Below are positions 13,051 through 26,531 of a stretch of DNA of 64,000 nt, in pieces. This stretch comes from Polyodon spathula (lineage: Eukaryota; Chordata; Actinopteri; Acipenseriformes; Polyodontidae): positions 19,222,792 through 19,286,791 of the forward strand of contig NC_054559.1 of NCBI RefSeq assembly GCF_017654505.1. The letters run 5' to 3'. Position 1 is the stretch's first letter. Each line of letters opens with the position of its first letter. The translations under genes and the position numbers were made by a program. Below the pieces are notes generated by a model. The model did no database searches. It was not told the DNA's origin and saw nothing but the letters and a program-made list of their open reading frames with translations.

Positions 13051-13079
<29 letters not shown>
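13050..13079. repeat. (CA)n microsatellite
   Basis: About 13 CA units in the 14.9-kb intron. Confidence 0.9.
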
Positions 13080-13081
<2 letters not shown>

Positions 13082-14981
13082 AGGGTTTTTGCTGTTGTTG
13101 TTTTCTAACACCGAGCTTGTTGTTTGTGTTTGTTAGTGTTATTTATTTATCTTTTTTTTTTTTTCCTTTTCGAATCGTGGAAAACCTTGCACTGAAACCC
13201 AGACCCCATGTTTTTTAATAAGATGAACTCTTGTACATCGTGATCCATTGAGGCATACTGAAGTAGCATGCATTATACGAAGCAGTGGGCGAGTTGGAGG
13301 GGAGCTTTAGAAGGGTAATGACCAAAAATTGTTCTCTACAAGTAGGCTCTTGGAAGTAATAATGGGTTGAGTGGGTGAAGAAAAGTCAGTATTTATTTAT
13401 AAATAATAATAACAATAATTAAGTGAAAACAGTAAGTGGCAGTAATGTAGAAGTTTCAGGTTTTCCAGCTTTGAAGGACTTCTGTTCGGGTCATCTGTGC
13501 AGATATAATTAGAACAAAGGTTCCGGATTTGGGCTGTTCTATTTAACTCATGCACATGTGTGACTGTCATTTGCAGTTGAACCTCAGTATTACGGATCGG
13601 GGTGTAACGCTGTACTAATGATACGACACAGAGGCGTATCACGATAGGCAGGTCGCGATACGTGCGATGGACCAGATTGGCAACTTGTATGATGCATAAT
13701 AATATCCAAATGGTCATTTAACGATGGACTGTTTTATTAAACAAAAATGACATCACCTGGGAGGGTATGTATTTGTACCGTCTGTGAAACACACCTATTC
13801 TTCATTGGTTAACAATAGCGAGCTCTGCTTGCTATTCTTGTATCGGCAAATAAACGATGCACAATTCTGTTACGATACATCGTGTAAAGAAAGTACCACA
13901 ATTCATCGATAAGCGGCATCCTAATTCCGAATGCTCGAGTTTTAGCGTTTTCAATTCCCGATGTGTTTGTAACTTTTCAGGTTCTGCTGTGGGTTTTAAA
14001 ATGCCTCTGCGTTAATTACGCTGTCTGGTTATCTGTCACAGTACTTGTGAGTCCTTCACTGGAGGGGGTTAAGGCAAAGCCTTTATTGAACAGCATTGCA
14101 TGCAGCTGTCTGAAATCAGTCTCTCTGCTCTGCTTTACCCCTTTGACTTTGTAGCATGCGCTGTTTCTAAACCTGCTGCTTTGTTTCTAGTTGTCTTTCT
14201 TACCTGCCCAGTTCGTCTGTTGCTGGGTGGTTTGCCATGCTCTCCAGTCTGTGCTTGGCTGCCCTCCCCGATTTCTGGTGTTTAAGAAGCGTGTTTGCGG
14301 ATTGTAGAGTGTATTGCCCCTGCTGCCGGCAGTCTTCCCTCGCTCGGCTGCTGCAGAAGGCACACCTGGGTGTCTTGTTTTGAAGTTGATACTGGTCATT
14401 TTAATTTTCTGCTTTGATTTTAGTTTTGAGCAAGCAGAGAATTCAGAATCAAAGAAATGCCTTCAATGCCTCTCACACTTATTTAATTTTATAGCTTTGT
14501 AATCGTGACCATTGAACAACATGTATTGTCATCGCTAGTCCTGCACATACGAAGTAAAAAATCAATTTAATTGTTTTTGAAGTCCTGTTAATTGAAATGC
14601 TGTGGTTTTATAATTGCTTTTGTTGTGGGTTAATCATTTTCCCGCTATGGGAAACTAGCTTTCTACTAAATTCATTGCAGGTTGTAGAGCAGAGTTGAAA
14701 TGTCAAAGACCTGCTTTCGCATCGTGGTGGGCGGTCAAGGCTAGTCGGCTGAAGAACTAGCAAATCCAGACACGAAGCTGTTCAGATAAACCCCAACATT
14801 GCTCCCAGGCTGCAGGGCAGAAAGCACAACCTACTGCTCTCCACTCTTCGTGGGAGGGTTGTAAAGCAATGCAGCCCCCACCCCACACACACAAATAGCT
14901 TCAGTTTTATACTGCATTATATTTCCTTGATGTCTGTTTACTACAGTGCTGCATAGTGTAGGCTCCTGTGCATGTCCTTAT

Positions 14982-15568
14982 CATTCCCCAAAGGGAGTTT
15001 TAGCTGAAGAGATGACCAGGTTTCAAGCTCAAGGAAACGTCTTACCACAATGCATGTACTTTTTTGGTTTTGAGCAAGCCTGCAAACCAGTCTGAATTTG
15101 TGAATGAGGTTGTATGAAATAAATGTACCACTACTGGTGCAGTGAGGGGGGAGCGCTACTAACTGATATGCCCTCTGAAATCATACGTTTGCAATGCAAA
15201 TTGCCAAATGTTTATTTGACAGCCCACATCTTGGGTTAACAAAACAGATAATTAGTTAGGAAAATTCAGACGGTATCAAAAGGGACAGGCTTTGAAATCC
15301 TGGCAACCACCTGACAGGCTGGTGATGCAGTCAGGCAGAGGCTAAACACAGACGCGCTCTCCCATCCAGCCTCCCTCACATCCCATTATAGTGGGGTGTC
15401 ATCAGTGAGGATCCTGAACTGATCGAACGAAGTGCCAGGCGGCTGACCGGTACGGGTCAGTGCACAACCACACTGGCATGCCAAGATAAATCACCTGGCA
15501 CCACTTGAAAACAGCAACCTTGTGGGTGCCTGCCTCTGCATCTCTCTCTCTCTCTCCTCTCTCTCTCC
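14982..15568 (-). repeat. Right arm of near-identical 0.59-kb inverted repeat
   Basis: Reverse-complement partner of 478-1072. It runs from CATTCCCC at its left end, through the segments CTGAAGAGATGACCAGG and GGCTGACCGGTACGGG, to a (CT)n tract with the same interruption (CTCTCCTCTC) as the other arm. Beyond both ends the sequences differ. It is directly followed by another dispersed repeat (15597-15790). The CT tract at one end could be the simple-repeat tail of a retroelement copy. Confidence 0.9.
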
Positions 15569-15596
15569 ACAAACATTTGCTTTGTTTTTTTCACAG

Positions 15597-15790
15597 GTGT
15601 GATTGGACAATCAGTAAATCAATCACCACGTGGCCACATTCCACACTTTCCAAATCCCTAATGAAGCAATGATCAATTAAACATTTAAATAACACGTGGC
15701 TGTGCAAAATCAGCCATCTTGGCCTCAAGCTGTTCCTCTACACCTGAGCCCAAGATGGCTGCCAGCCACAAACGTTTTTAGTCTTTTTGT
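15597..15790 (+). repeat. Dispersed repeat, copy 1 (CACGTGGC / CAGCCACAAA type)
   Basis: This segment has elements GTGTGATTGGACAATCA, CACGTGGCTGTGC, CTCAAGCTGTTCCTCTACAC and GATGGCTGCCAGCCACAAA. A diverged copy with the same order is seen at 24920-25035 (GTGTGATTGGATGG, TGTGGCTATGTGACTCAAGG, CTGTTCCTTCACAAATATGG, CCACCAGCCACCAAA). The family is unidentified. Confidence 0.6.
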
Positions 15791-18700
15791 TTAATCTAGA
15801 AGCACTGCTTCTCTTTCTTGCGGTCATGTCGAAATCCTACTGTGAAATATTCAGGGCACAGCACAACGCAGCGATTTTCAAGGAGCAATACAACTCTGTA
15901 ATTTGGGGGAAAACATATGGAGCAGGAATTTAACTACCTCCACTCGCACACACTGCTGTGACAAACAGCCTTGCTGTGGGGGAGCGGGTTTCAGTGGTCT
16001 CGGCTCCCAGTGCAGTTCTGCTTGTTTAGAGAGCTTGAAACAGAGTCTGATGCGAGTCTGAGCTGGCCTGTATACCAGCCTCTCCAGTGTGTGCCAATGC
16101 ATCACTACAAAATAAAACTGGTAAACCTGTACAACACTAGCGGAAACTTCAGGAAGCACGTTTTATTATGATTTGTTATTTGTTCTGGATACAGAAAATA
16201 AAATCCAGGATCTTGCTATTTTTTTTTTTGTATTTTTTTTTTTTTTTTTTTTTAATGAATCATCAATTTATTGTAAACTACCGTAATTGACCAGAGTGTA
16301 AGCGAATGCTAGATTTGATAAGATTGTCTGCAGAGTCTTTGCTTCTGGATCGACAGATGTTTCAGAAGAGGTTAAAGGGTTAAATACAGGGAGACTTTCC
16401 GCTCTTGCCTCAGAAATCATTTGTGCCTTTTTAGTGTTTGAAAAGCTCTAAACTGACAACGTAAGTCAAATCTGAAGGGTCTGAGAAGAACAAAAACAGC
16501 CAATGAAACAACACTCATGAGCTGCTTTAACAGGGAGTCTATGGAGATGAACAGTGGCGCTCAGTCACAGCCCACTAATACAGTAAATGAGAGAGCGAGA
16601 GAAAGAGAGAGTGAGTCGCTTCTTGGAGAATACGTCTGTATTAGTGCTAAAGCCGTGTTCATTATTCCTCTGGATTCAGGCAGCAGAAAGGCTACAGTTT
16701 TGGCACAAGCAGTGCAGCATGGCTGCTACTGTACCTGTCCACCTTTTTAACATGGGCCCTGTATTAGCATTCATGTCTGGGGATTTTTGCGTTGCAAACA
16801 GTGCCTCCAGGTGTTTGAATTTATTAAAACAAAAAAAAAAAAAAAAAGAAATGCAAGTTGAGCCCGTATTGAGCAGTTAATCCACTTCAGCGTGTCGTTT
16901 ATAGGGTATAAAGAACCCCCTGGTTATTTCGCTGGGTTCTACCTGCCCTTGTTAATTCTGAGTTGTAGTTTTCAGGAGGGCCTGTAGAGGGCAGCAGTGT
17001 TGTCTGATAGACTCACTAGGGAGGGAGGGCTTGTTCTCTCTAATGGGCTGTATTTATTGCAGTGGCCTGACACTGCCTGTGGAGTTTCGTAAAGAAAAAT
17101 GATTCCTAGGGATAGACAAGCATCCAAGCAAATGTATACTTGCAGAACTGCGTATAGAATAGCAATGCAGCTGTGCAGATAGAAGCTAGGGAACTAAAAA
17201 TTTTTGCACAAAGGTGGTGACAGAGAGGTGGTACTGTGCGTATTTTATACTTAAGTACACTCAGAAACCATGTGACCTAGAGTTAGAAATTCAACTACAA
17301 GTGCAACCAACCCCTAACTACTGTCTTTTACAAGGTTACTGTGGTTCATTGTTTACCGTATGTGTCCTTTTTTCCCCCATACATTTCTGTACAAGCTTTA
17401 TCTCTCCAATCATTTAAGTTACCTTCGCAACTATACTGATGCCGAAGTCTCTTCCTTTAACATTGCCAGCATGTTTTCCCTATAGCGTGGTTGTATTCAG
17501 ACCTGCCACTGTAATTTTTGCAGACCCTTAGGTAGACCTATGAAGAATAGAGGGAACTGAAATAATACAAAATGAAAAACAAGAGCGTAGGCTCACATTA
17601 CAACATGAGCTCTTCTTGCTCCAGTGTTTAGCTGCCATGGTTACACAACTGGTCCTCTAATTTCAAAAGAAAACTAAGTCTTAAGGTTGAAGTACAAGGC
17701 TTTCAAAGATCATCTTGTTTCTGAAAGCTCGCTCCTTGCTAGAGAACGGTCTGTTAATCGCACCAAGTCATGAACATGATAATTCACAGGCACCCAAAGC
17801 AAAAGAAATCTGGGGAGGAAATTGTGCTAAACATTGCTGACTGCGGCTGTATCTTCCTGTAGTTGTAATGGGAATTTCAAACACACTTCAGGCTGTTTTA
17901 ATTTATATTAATGTCTTCTGCATGTGCTTTTTGATGACTGCTAGTCCTCTTGCATACCAAAGTTGCTTGTTTTGTGTTTTTTGGTTTTGTTTTCCTGAGA
18001 AGTAACAAATGGTCTCTTACCAGCTTCTTAAATATGTCCCCTGTTTCTTTAATGTTCGCTGCCACTATTATCAGTTATAAAGCTTTTGCATTATTTCGAC
18101 AGCCTGCGTGTGTGTGAGCGCAGTTATCTTTCACTTTGCAAACCCAGCTCAAAATAGCAGGTTGACCGTGCTGAGAAGTGGAATTAAATTATCGAGCCGT
18201 GTTCTCTGTGTGTGTGTGTGTGTGTGTTTTAAGAGTGTGCACCTGTTTAGCTCGGTGACTCTCCCGTCTAGTTCCTTCAGTCAGATGGGTGGCGGAAATT
18301 TTCAGAATGAGACTGTTCCTATGAAAAGGACTAATTGGTGCAGATTTCAATACAAAAGCACCAACCAACTGAGCACCTGCTGCTGTGTCTTTCTCCACTC
18401 CTGTGTGCGCTCTTGCCTCCACGTGTGGCTCATCTCATCCACACAGACTGTCTGCCTCAATAAGATCATCCATTTGCATCCATCCATTTGGTCTTTCTCA
18501 GCCGCTGATCGTCTGCTAATTCCACCTCAGCTGGAGACACGATCGCTGTCTAGTGTAATAAGATAAGCCTTGCACTCGGAGAACAAACACGACAGAAAGG
18601 GGAAATCAACCAGAGGGCACTGACTGTGCAGGCTTGTTGTTCTGTTGGGAGAGCTGCTGTTTGGATATTTCAGGATGGTGTTGGGAAATGGATGTTGTGA

Positions 18701-21187
18701 ACATAGGCCGCAGGTGTTCTGCACATTGGTAGAGCTTAACTGAAAGTCAGATGCTAGGCTGTGTTCATGACGCACAATCGTGTTTAGTCAGTGCAATAAA
18801 AACACACTAGGGTGCTATATATAGCTTTATTTTTTTCTTTGCTGTGTAACAGGGACCATGTAGGGTTATTATACCGTTCCCCTACCCACGGAGAGATGGA
18901 ACAAGCTGTTTGGTGTTCGCTGACATTTAGCGTTGGATGACTATCCCCTCATTTTTGAGACCATGCATAATTATATGTCTTGTCTGCGGCTATAAGGTGA
19001 AAGTTTTTTTCTGTGTGGAGCAAGAGCCTTACCTAGCAACTGGTGACAGTAAATAGTCGAACGTGACGTCAATATAAATAGGGGCTCGTTTTGAGAACAT
19101 TGAGCTGATTCCGAGGTTGCATGTTAGGGGGGGGCTGTTTCTTGGTCACCTGGCTCCTGGATACTTGTGTGAGGGTCTTGAATTCTTTCTTACGTGGATC
19201 TGCAACATGCTGCCTGCTCTGACAAACTAGACTTGTGTTGATTTAACTGTCCTGGGGACCTTTCCTACAACAGAACTAAATGATTGAATTAAGCTGCACC
19301 TAATGGGCAATCCCTGGTAAGTGTGACTGGTATGAATAAATAGTTTTAGGTAAAAATTGCAAATGAGTTCTAGGAGTCCTATAGAGAACGCCTAAATATA
19401 TATAAGGTAATTTTATTTACATGTAAGGTTAATGTAAAATAACACGCAATGGAATTGTCAGGGTTAATGTATTGGTCTCTCCAGGCAGGCTTCAGGCTTC
19501 GTGATCGCAGAGTTGTAATGGCTGCCCCTGCTGTTGCTCTTAAACTCGTTCTGTGAGCCGGAACACAGCCTTCATTAACCACCTGTCGTCTCTCGCATTA
19601 CTTTTGATTTTTTTTTTTTTCAGTGCGCCGTTCAGAAAGGAGGCAACAGACAATTGTGCTGTTTTATTGATCATTTCTGTTTGCAGTATTTCAGTATTTA
19701 TTTTTCCTGCAATTTAAACAAAATCAGCTAGAGATTTATAGTGTTTTCCAAACTTTTAGAATTGGTTCCTACACATTTCGTTATTATCAAAGCTATGTTG
19801 TTCTACATAGTTAGAAAAACTATACCCTAATGTTCACTGTCATTCAGCCTTGGTTCAGGCCTCCGAGCACACACTCTACAAAATAAAACCAGACGCACCG
19901 AAAACACTCTCAAATCTATTCCCTTATTCACACATTCTATAACATGGGAGTGAACATGTGATATTTAAAAAATAATAACCTAATGCTTTGATTACCAAAC
20001 TGGTCCCTTTGATTTATGTAGGAGTCGTTTTCTGATGTGGTGCAACTGCAGCCCATGAACTGCAGTGAAACTCATTTTGATTTGAACCCAGGTCTCCAAT
20101 GCCGCAGGTGAAATGGTAGCACTTTTTTGGTAACCCGCTGTGCACACCGCTCCCTGTGCCCTTCAGTTCTGTTTGCTGTCAGCTGCCGTCGTGAGACCGG
20201 TATATGATGTGGATGTAGGGTGAACACAGGACGTTATTGAGAAAAGAAGAAAGTGGACAATGTTAACTTGCAGTCAAAGGGGATTAAGAGATTAAGCAAG
20301 GTCAGTGAGACAGGGAGACTGGTAGCTCTTAATCATACAGCAGCACATCTCCTAGATGAATGGCGGAGAGGGTAACATTGTTTAAATCTCTGTCTACCTC
20401 ACTCCGGCATGAAATACATTTATTTAGAATTGGTTGCAGATCAATATAAAAAAAAAAAAAAAAAAGCAACATGATGCAATGCAATCCCGTGATTTCTGAG
20501 CACTTTGGCTCATGTGTTCTTGTTTCATAAATTGAAAGTGATGTAAAAAGAAAACAGAAAAATCAGTAGAAATCACATTACGGTCGTATCCGCTTGTTTT
20601 TAGTTAAATGTTAAAGCTGCAGTGCGCCACAAGCATGTTTACTCAAAAGATGCAGAGTTTTCTTCTAGATGTGATTGTTAATAGGAAGCATGCTGGGGGG
20701 AAAAAACCCCCCTGCGGATTGCAATAAACACCGTTGATGAGGAGGTCATTTTGTGCTCTGTTTATAAAAATGCCGCAGAGTTGTGGTCCCACCACTAAGT
20801 CAGTAGTAATAGCTGAAGTGGCGTGCCGACACACTTTCTATCGCATTCATCTGCCTTGGCTGGGTTGTTGACAGCGCTGTGGGTTTAAGTGGCAGTGCTG
20901 TTGAGCAGACCCATGGATTGTGACTCCAGTCCAGTGCTGCATGCTGTTGTAACTGGGCAATGTAAAATGTAAGCAGAAGAGTGCTGCATTGGCCCAAATC
21001 AGCCTTGAGTTTCTGTTAAAGCCATTCTCTAGTTCTGGGTTCAGTCGGTGAGTCTCGCACCCTCAAGCCGTGCAGAATTTCTATGCACATCATGTTATAC
21101 AGCTAGATAAGCCACTTTTGCTGTAGGGCAGTGAAACTGAATTATTTCAGATTTTTGTCCTTTTTGGTTTGTTTATGCCTCCTGTAA

Positions 21188-21210
21188 TTTTTTTTTTTTT
21201 TTTTTTTTTT
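21188..21210. repeat. Poly(T) run
   Basis: About 22 T residues in the intron. Similar long T runs occur near 11478-11501, 16229-16254 and 23491-23523. They may be poly(A) tails of minus-strand retroposons, but no recognisable element adjoins them. Confidence 0.8.
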
Positions 21211-23487
21211 CCCATAATTTGGTTTTAGTTTTCTACTGTGTTAAACAAACAAGCAGCCGAAACAAATCATTGAAAAAGCAGCAGCCCTGGTCTAGTTCTG
21301 CATGGTGTCTGCTATACTCGTAAGGGACAATTTCCTGGTGCCTGAAAAGCTTGTCTTCACAACCTCGCCTCCTCTCAGAAGACTGCAACTGCTGGTTATT
21401 CATAAAAGCCATTTCAGATTTGATAGCATCTCAGTAATGAGAGCGCCAAAAGTCATCCCAGATCCCTTGTTCCTGGATTGCACCGGTAGCAGTGGGTGAA
21501 ATGGTTTGAGCTCCAGGGCGTACAGCTGCAAGCCCCTGATGTGCGCCCCTGGATTGAAATTGCTACTGCAATTGGGATTTATATTTCCCTCCCACTGAGG
21601 TCAAGGCGTAAGCCAGAATAAAAACAGCTAACGGTTCCTAGAGCCGCATCGCGAAGGCGCTGAATCCCGACGAATGTAAGAATATCAAAGGGAATCGGTT
21701 TGAAATGAATCAAATAAAAGGCTAGCTTTACTTTGTCAGTGCTGCTGTGCAGAAGCCCATGCTGGTGCTCTGTGGTTCAGGTCCAGCGCTGCCTTTCTTT
21801 GTGCTTTTGAGCAGGCAACAGCAGCAGGTTACTGATCTGAAGAGGGAAAGACATTTGTCTTATTTTTTCTGGAGTCTGCAGCCGTTTCCTTGGAGCCCCT
21901 CATTTATGAATATTCCTCTGTTTGATATGTCAGTCCTCTCTCTCTCTCTGCTAACTGCTTACCGAGAATGGAGAGGGTGACACACTCGCTACCCTTGCCT
22001 ACAGTTCCCAACTGGCAGCCTGCAGCACATTTTTTTTTCTTTCCGTTATTGCTCACCGAACCTTCAGACTCCATCCTGGCCTCACACATGTCAGCTTTTG
22101 TCTCGCAGTAACAGTATATACGAGTGCAGGCTACCGCAGTGCCGTGTCACACCCTCTATCCGTTTCCATATGACCAGGAGCAGCATGTGAGGTTTAAATT
22201 TTGATTAACTGTTTTAATCCTGGCAGGGTGGAAACACCAGGGCTCACGGGCCATAGCCCAGACTGGTTCTGGCTGGGTTGAGTTGGTGGAAATAGGGCTT
22301 TTAAACTTTGAGCAGTTGACACGGTTCTGTTGATATGCTCCAGACTGGTGTGCAAAGGGTTAGTCGTCTAGGAGATGTGTTAAATCAAAAAGGCAAAATG
22401 TAATTTAAAACTGCTACACTAAAAATAGTCACAAGGCTGTAGCTGATTTTTTATACATTATATAAAATTTGCTTTAAACTCTATGCAGTAGTGTTTTATG
22501 CAACATATAGTACATTTAGAAATACTAAAATAAACGTAAAGCATTTAAACATAACTTAATCGAAGTCTTCAATTGAAGACGTTTGTCATTGGACTTGCAG
22601 AGTCTCTTAGTTATTTCTAAATATTGCCATTGACTGTTTTTTTTAATAGTATTGGCTAAAAAAAAAAAAAAAAGCACATCCTTTTACATTTATCCTTGGC
22701 ATTGATTCTATACTGTATAAAAGCTGCATTTTCGTTCTGCAAGAAGTCAATTTTTCTCCAAGCCCAGGAGCCAAACAGCGGTCTATTTTGAAGGTTTACA
22801 AAGCTGAACCAATTCATGACTGGCTGGGGGTGAGCCATGAGAGATCAGAGATAGATATTTATTAAAGGAATCTAAAGCAGGGAAGCGGTTCTGTGTGCTT
22901 TGACAGAGTGCTGGTCTGCTTCACTCTGAGCCTGTCCGAGTTGGAGAGGGGGAATGCTGTCTGTTGGAAACACACAGAGAGGTGCTCAGCCAGCCATTGA
23001 AAACTCTGCATCACATTTACAACGCAAGCAGCCATCAGCAAGGCGTTTGCCTTTCAGTTTCACCTTTTTTGCTAATTAGGTTTTGTTTTTGGACAAAATG
23101 AAAATGCTAACTTGTGAGCAATAAAAAAATCTGGCATTTTACTTATTTTTTAATTATCTACATCATCCTAATGTTTGTAATGCTTTCGACCATCATAGGT
23201 TGTGATCACCAAACACACAAGAGCTGGGTTCCTTTTGTGTTTTTATTTATTTATTTATTTTTTTAAAGTCACACAATACCAACTCTAATACCAATAATAA
23301 TATTTCCTTGATTTGTATTGCTTGTTTGGGCTGTACCGGGATTCTCCCTTTTGAAGTGCAGTCATGTTCACGTAATTGAACAAAAGGCTTCCAGCTCAGT
23401 TCATGAAACGAAAGAGATGCACGACAAGCGCCAGGACAAAAGATGGATTGGGTTTTTAAAGAGCACCAGCTTCAGGATTAGGTCATG

Positions 23488-23525
<38 letters not shown>

Positions 23526-24084
23526 TTTGCAGCTAATAAGATGAGGCCTGGCTACAGGGCTTCATTGGGTTTGTACTGGATTACATGCCATTGGTCTGGA
23601 TAGAATTACTTTCCCAGCTGAGCCCAAATGTCACTGGGTCTTTTTTCATATAATCTGATCTTGCTTGAGGGGGTTATGCGGGGCAACTGTATTGAATTAT
23701 TCTACTATTGTTTTATTACTTGTAATGTGTGTTTTGTAAAGGGGGGAAAAAAAAACAAAACAAAAAAAGCATGTTGCTGTAACGACAACGCAAAGCCTGG
23801 TATTGGTAACCATCCTTTATAAATGCTTTGTAAAACATCAGTAGTCATGTTAGACATGTTGAGTTAAACCCGGTCCAGGACTGGGGTCAATTAAACAGGG
23901 AGGGACCAGTTATATTAATGATATAGGGTATTGATATTAGTATATCCAATTATTTATAGGCGTTAATACATAGATATATTCATATATATATATATATAAT
24001 TAATACCAGTATATGCAATGTATATATATATATATATATATAATGACACACACTACAGTCAATTGTGTTGGGGCTTGCTTGCCC

Positions 24085-24459
24085 ACTGCTCTGGCCAAAA
24101 GTTTTGCATCGCCCCCTATAGAATTAACTAATTTTGCTTCATAAAGTCGAATGAAACCTGCTGAAATGTTATGTTCACATACTGAATTATTATATACCGC
24201 TTTTGTAGTTTTCCAAACCACATCACGGAAAGGTATCTTTGATGAAGTGCTTTTATGACAGTGTAAACTTTTTAGACTTTAAACTTATTGTACTGTTATG
24301 ACATGATGATTATGATGACATGACATGATGATCCGAAGGTCATCGATAGTACATCATCAAAAGAAACTATGTGCTAATTTATTTTCTATATTTAACAAAA
24401 TCTGAATTTGATACAGATCCTAAAATTCTAGCTGATGCAAAACTTTTGGCCATAGCTGT
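24085..24459. mobile_element. Tc1/mariner-like non-autonomous element (MITE), copy 1
   Basis: Terminal inverted repeats are clear: TGGCCAAAAGTTTTGCATC at 24092-24110 and its complement GATGCAAAACTTTTGGCC at 24434-24451, followed by ATAGCTGT. This is a typical Tc1-type terminus in fish. The interior (about 325 bp) has no transposase frame. It shares the segment TTCATAAAGTCGAATGAAACC with the copies at 37727-37950 and 45911-46135 (reverse complement there). Confidence 0.85.
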
Positions 24460-24581
24460 TCCGTAGTTGCTCTGCGGGAACCCTCATATTAAACCACCTT
24501 GATACAAAGAGACTGAGTGGTCGTTGAGAGACCGGTGTCCTCTTGACTGCTGCTCATTCCAGCGCTCCGTGTGTGTTTCAG

Positions 24582-24766
24582 TGCACGTGCAGAAAGGACA
24601 TGGTAAAGATCTCCATGGACGTGTTTGTGAAGTGCCTGCAGCCCGAACGCTATGAGCAGTGGAAGCAGGGCAAGGACGTCGCTGCCCTGGACCACCAGAA
24701 ACCCACCGCCCTCAGCTGCCCTGAGCTGGAGGTCTGGAGGGAGAGGAGAGCTAAGAGGTTACGCAG
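24582..24766 (+). CDS. KDM4B: KDM4B exon: end of JmjC, zinc CxC
   Basis: Starts right after GTGTGTTTCAG and ends at a split Arg codon before GTAAGG. The product begins [20 protein letters not shown] and continues [18 protein letters not shown], then basic sequence ERRAKRLR. The two Cys of CTC are C306 and C308 in KDM4A numbering, completing the structural zinc site with C234/H240 from the exon at 3801. The exon closes the catalytic core (the QPERY.WKQGKD helix region) and enters the basic linker. Compared with human KDM4B the end of the exon is more Arg-rich, which together with the next exon may act as a nuclear localisation signal. Confidence 0.96.
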
Positions 24767-24919
24767 GTAAGGAGTTGGGAGAATGATTGCTATCTTTTAC
24801 TACTAACCCCCCCCCCCCCCCTCCGTTTAATTTCATACATACACAAGTGTGGCATAGCATAATGGTGAATGAACAGCCTGGAGTCAAGATTGCTGCTGTC
24901 TGCACTACCACATGGTTTT

Positions 24920-25035
24920 GATTGATCAGTTAATGGTTTCATTAAGTGTGATTGGATGGTTGTCAATTCAAACTATGTGGCTATGTGACTCAAGGCTGTT
25001 CCTTCACAAATATGGCCACCAGCCACCAAACTAAG
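24920..25035 (+). repeat. Dispersed repeat, copy 2
   Basis: Diverged relative of 15597-15790, sharing GTGTGATTGGA, the GTGGCT block, CTCAAG(G)CTGTTCCT and CCAGCCAC(C)AAA in the same order and orientation. Shorter than copy 1. Confidence 0.5.
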
Positions 25036-25610
25036 ACACACACACACACACATGCTGAGTGTCTACTCTGGTATACAGCCAACTGCACATAATAAGGCTA
25101 TCATTCCTTTGTGTTTGTTTGGTGATGCATAGGAATTATAGTTTGATGTGTAGAGTGGGGTGTACTTTCTGTGTTACAGTTGGTTTGATGGAGTTCTTTC
25201 TGGTTTCTCACATTCAAATTAAATTTGTCCCAAACAATTTTAGTGATACAGACAATTAAAAAAAAATTTAAAATACAAAGAAAAAGGAAAGAAAAAACAC
25301 TGTTCTGTTTTTCCTGGTGTAGACTTCAGAGTTTTTTTTATTTGTTTGTTTGTTTGCTTCAATAAGTCAGTCAGTGATTTTGAAAAATTAGGAATTTCCC
25401 AGAGTTATTTTGCTGTGAGCTAAATGCAGTAAATTGTGTGAAGTGCTGGGCTCTACACAAGCGTCATTTACATAATGGCTAATTGATTGTAGCTGTAGCT
25501 AATTGGTCAACAGAACTGAATGCCAATACACACAACAGAGCCTTGGAACAGTCTAATCGTATTAAACAATATGAATGACCTGCCAGTAAAATAACTTACT
25601 AACCTACTGC

Positions 25611-25672
<62 letters not shown>

Positions 25673-25695
25673 GTCTCTATCTATCTATCTGTCTG

Positions 25696-25738
<43 letters not shown>

Positions 25739-25777
25739 CTCTATCTCTCTATCTCTCTATCTCTCTATCTCTCTATT
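25611..25777. repeat. (TATC)n tetranucleotide microsatellite, compound
   Basis: About 165 bp of TATC units with TGTC variants in the middle and TCTCTCTA units at the 3' end. Likely to vary in length between individuals. It lies about 600 bp before the exon at 26380. Confidence 0.95.
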
Positions 25778-26379
25778 ATAGGAAACTGTTAAAGAATAAA
25801 TGTTTAAATTACATTTTTATGTGAATGCTAATTATTGCAATAGGGACACAAAGTTACTTGGGAGATCTCGTTTGAGGCAGCTTTGCTGTAACAAGCCCCA
25901 AGCCTCCCCTGGTGTGCCATACAGTGGCCTGAAACCTAATCGCCTGAAACCAAGTTCTAAGCTTTGTGTTCCTTCTCCTGTAAATATACAAAATACTACT
26001 GTGAAGTAAAACTGCACAGAGTTGATTTAAGTGTGTGGTGTAGTCCGTAGGGCTTGGGGGCCTGGGGGCTTGGGTCACAAGTGAAATAGGTTTGGCTGGT
26101 CGTGAACTGACTGCAGCACGCGGCTTGCTGCATACCGAATGAGAATAATTCACAGTTTATTGCCCAGTCTGAATATCACTTTTGTGAGGGATTAGTTCAC
26201 TAGCCTGGTTTTACAGTTTAATTAGATCAGAGAATTTGCTTGTCAGCTGTTTATCCCCTGTATTATTATTGCTGCTGCTGCTGTTTATTCTGGTAATATG
26301 AGTGTTCTTATTTATGTAATAATAAAACGCTGCTCTCGGTTGATCCTCTGCTCTGACTCTGTGCTGCTTGTGCGTCCAG

Positions 26380-26531
26380 GGCTAAGAGGAAGAGGAGAGA
26401 GGCTCGCAGGAAGAAGCTGGAGGAAGCCAAGCTGCTGGCAGAGGGGGGCTTGGCCACCGCAGAGGACTCTGCTGTCGAGATGAAGACCGAGATCGAGGAA
26501 CAAAAGAGCAAAGCGGCAGAGTGTGGAGAGG
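26380..26531 (+). CDS. KDM4B: KDM4B exon: basic/charged linker after JmjC
   Basis: One base completes the Arg codon from the previous exon; the frame then reads AKRKRREARRKKLEEAKLLA, followed by a Glu/Lys-rich segment (VEMKTEIEEQKSKAAECGE) and one base of the next codon before GTAAGG. The first 13 residues are a strong candidate for a nuclear localisation signal. The exon is predicted to be a charged helix without a known fold, in the place where human KDM4B has its RRSHRKR/acidic linker. Linker sequence is poorly conserved across the family, so support is the open frame, clean splice sites and matching phase on both sides. Confidence 0.9.

Larger units (their letters stand above)
24767..26379. 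other. KDM4B intron, 1.6 kb
   Basis: Contains a C run (about 24807-24820), a diverged dispersed repeat (24920-25035), a short (CA)n at 25037-25052 and a long TATC microsatellite (25611-25777). No exon is seen between the donor GTAAGG and the acceptor TGCGTCCAG. Confidence 0.75.

Noticed and set aside
18108..18566. 152-residue open frame, plus strand
   Set aside because: Passes through a (GT)n tract (Cys-Val run), no motif, in the middle of a large intron.
25611..25777. CRISPR-like regular spacing
   Set aside because: It is a pure tetranucleotide microsatellite without spacers; the genome is vertebrate.
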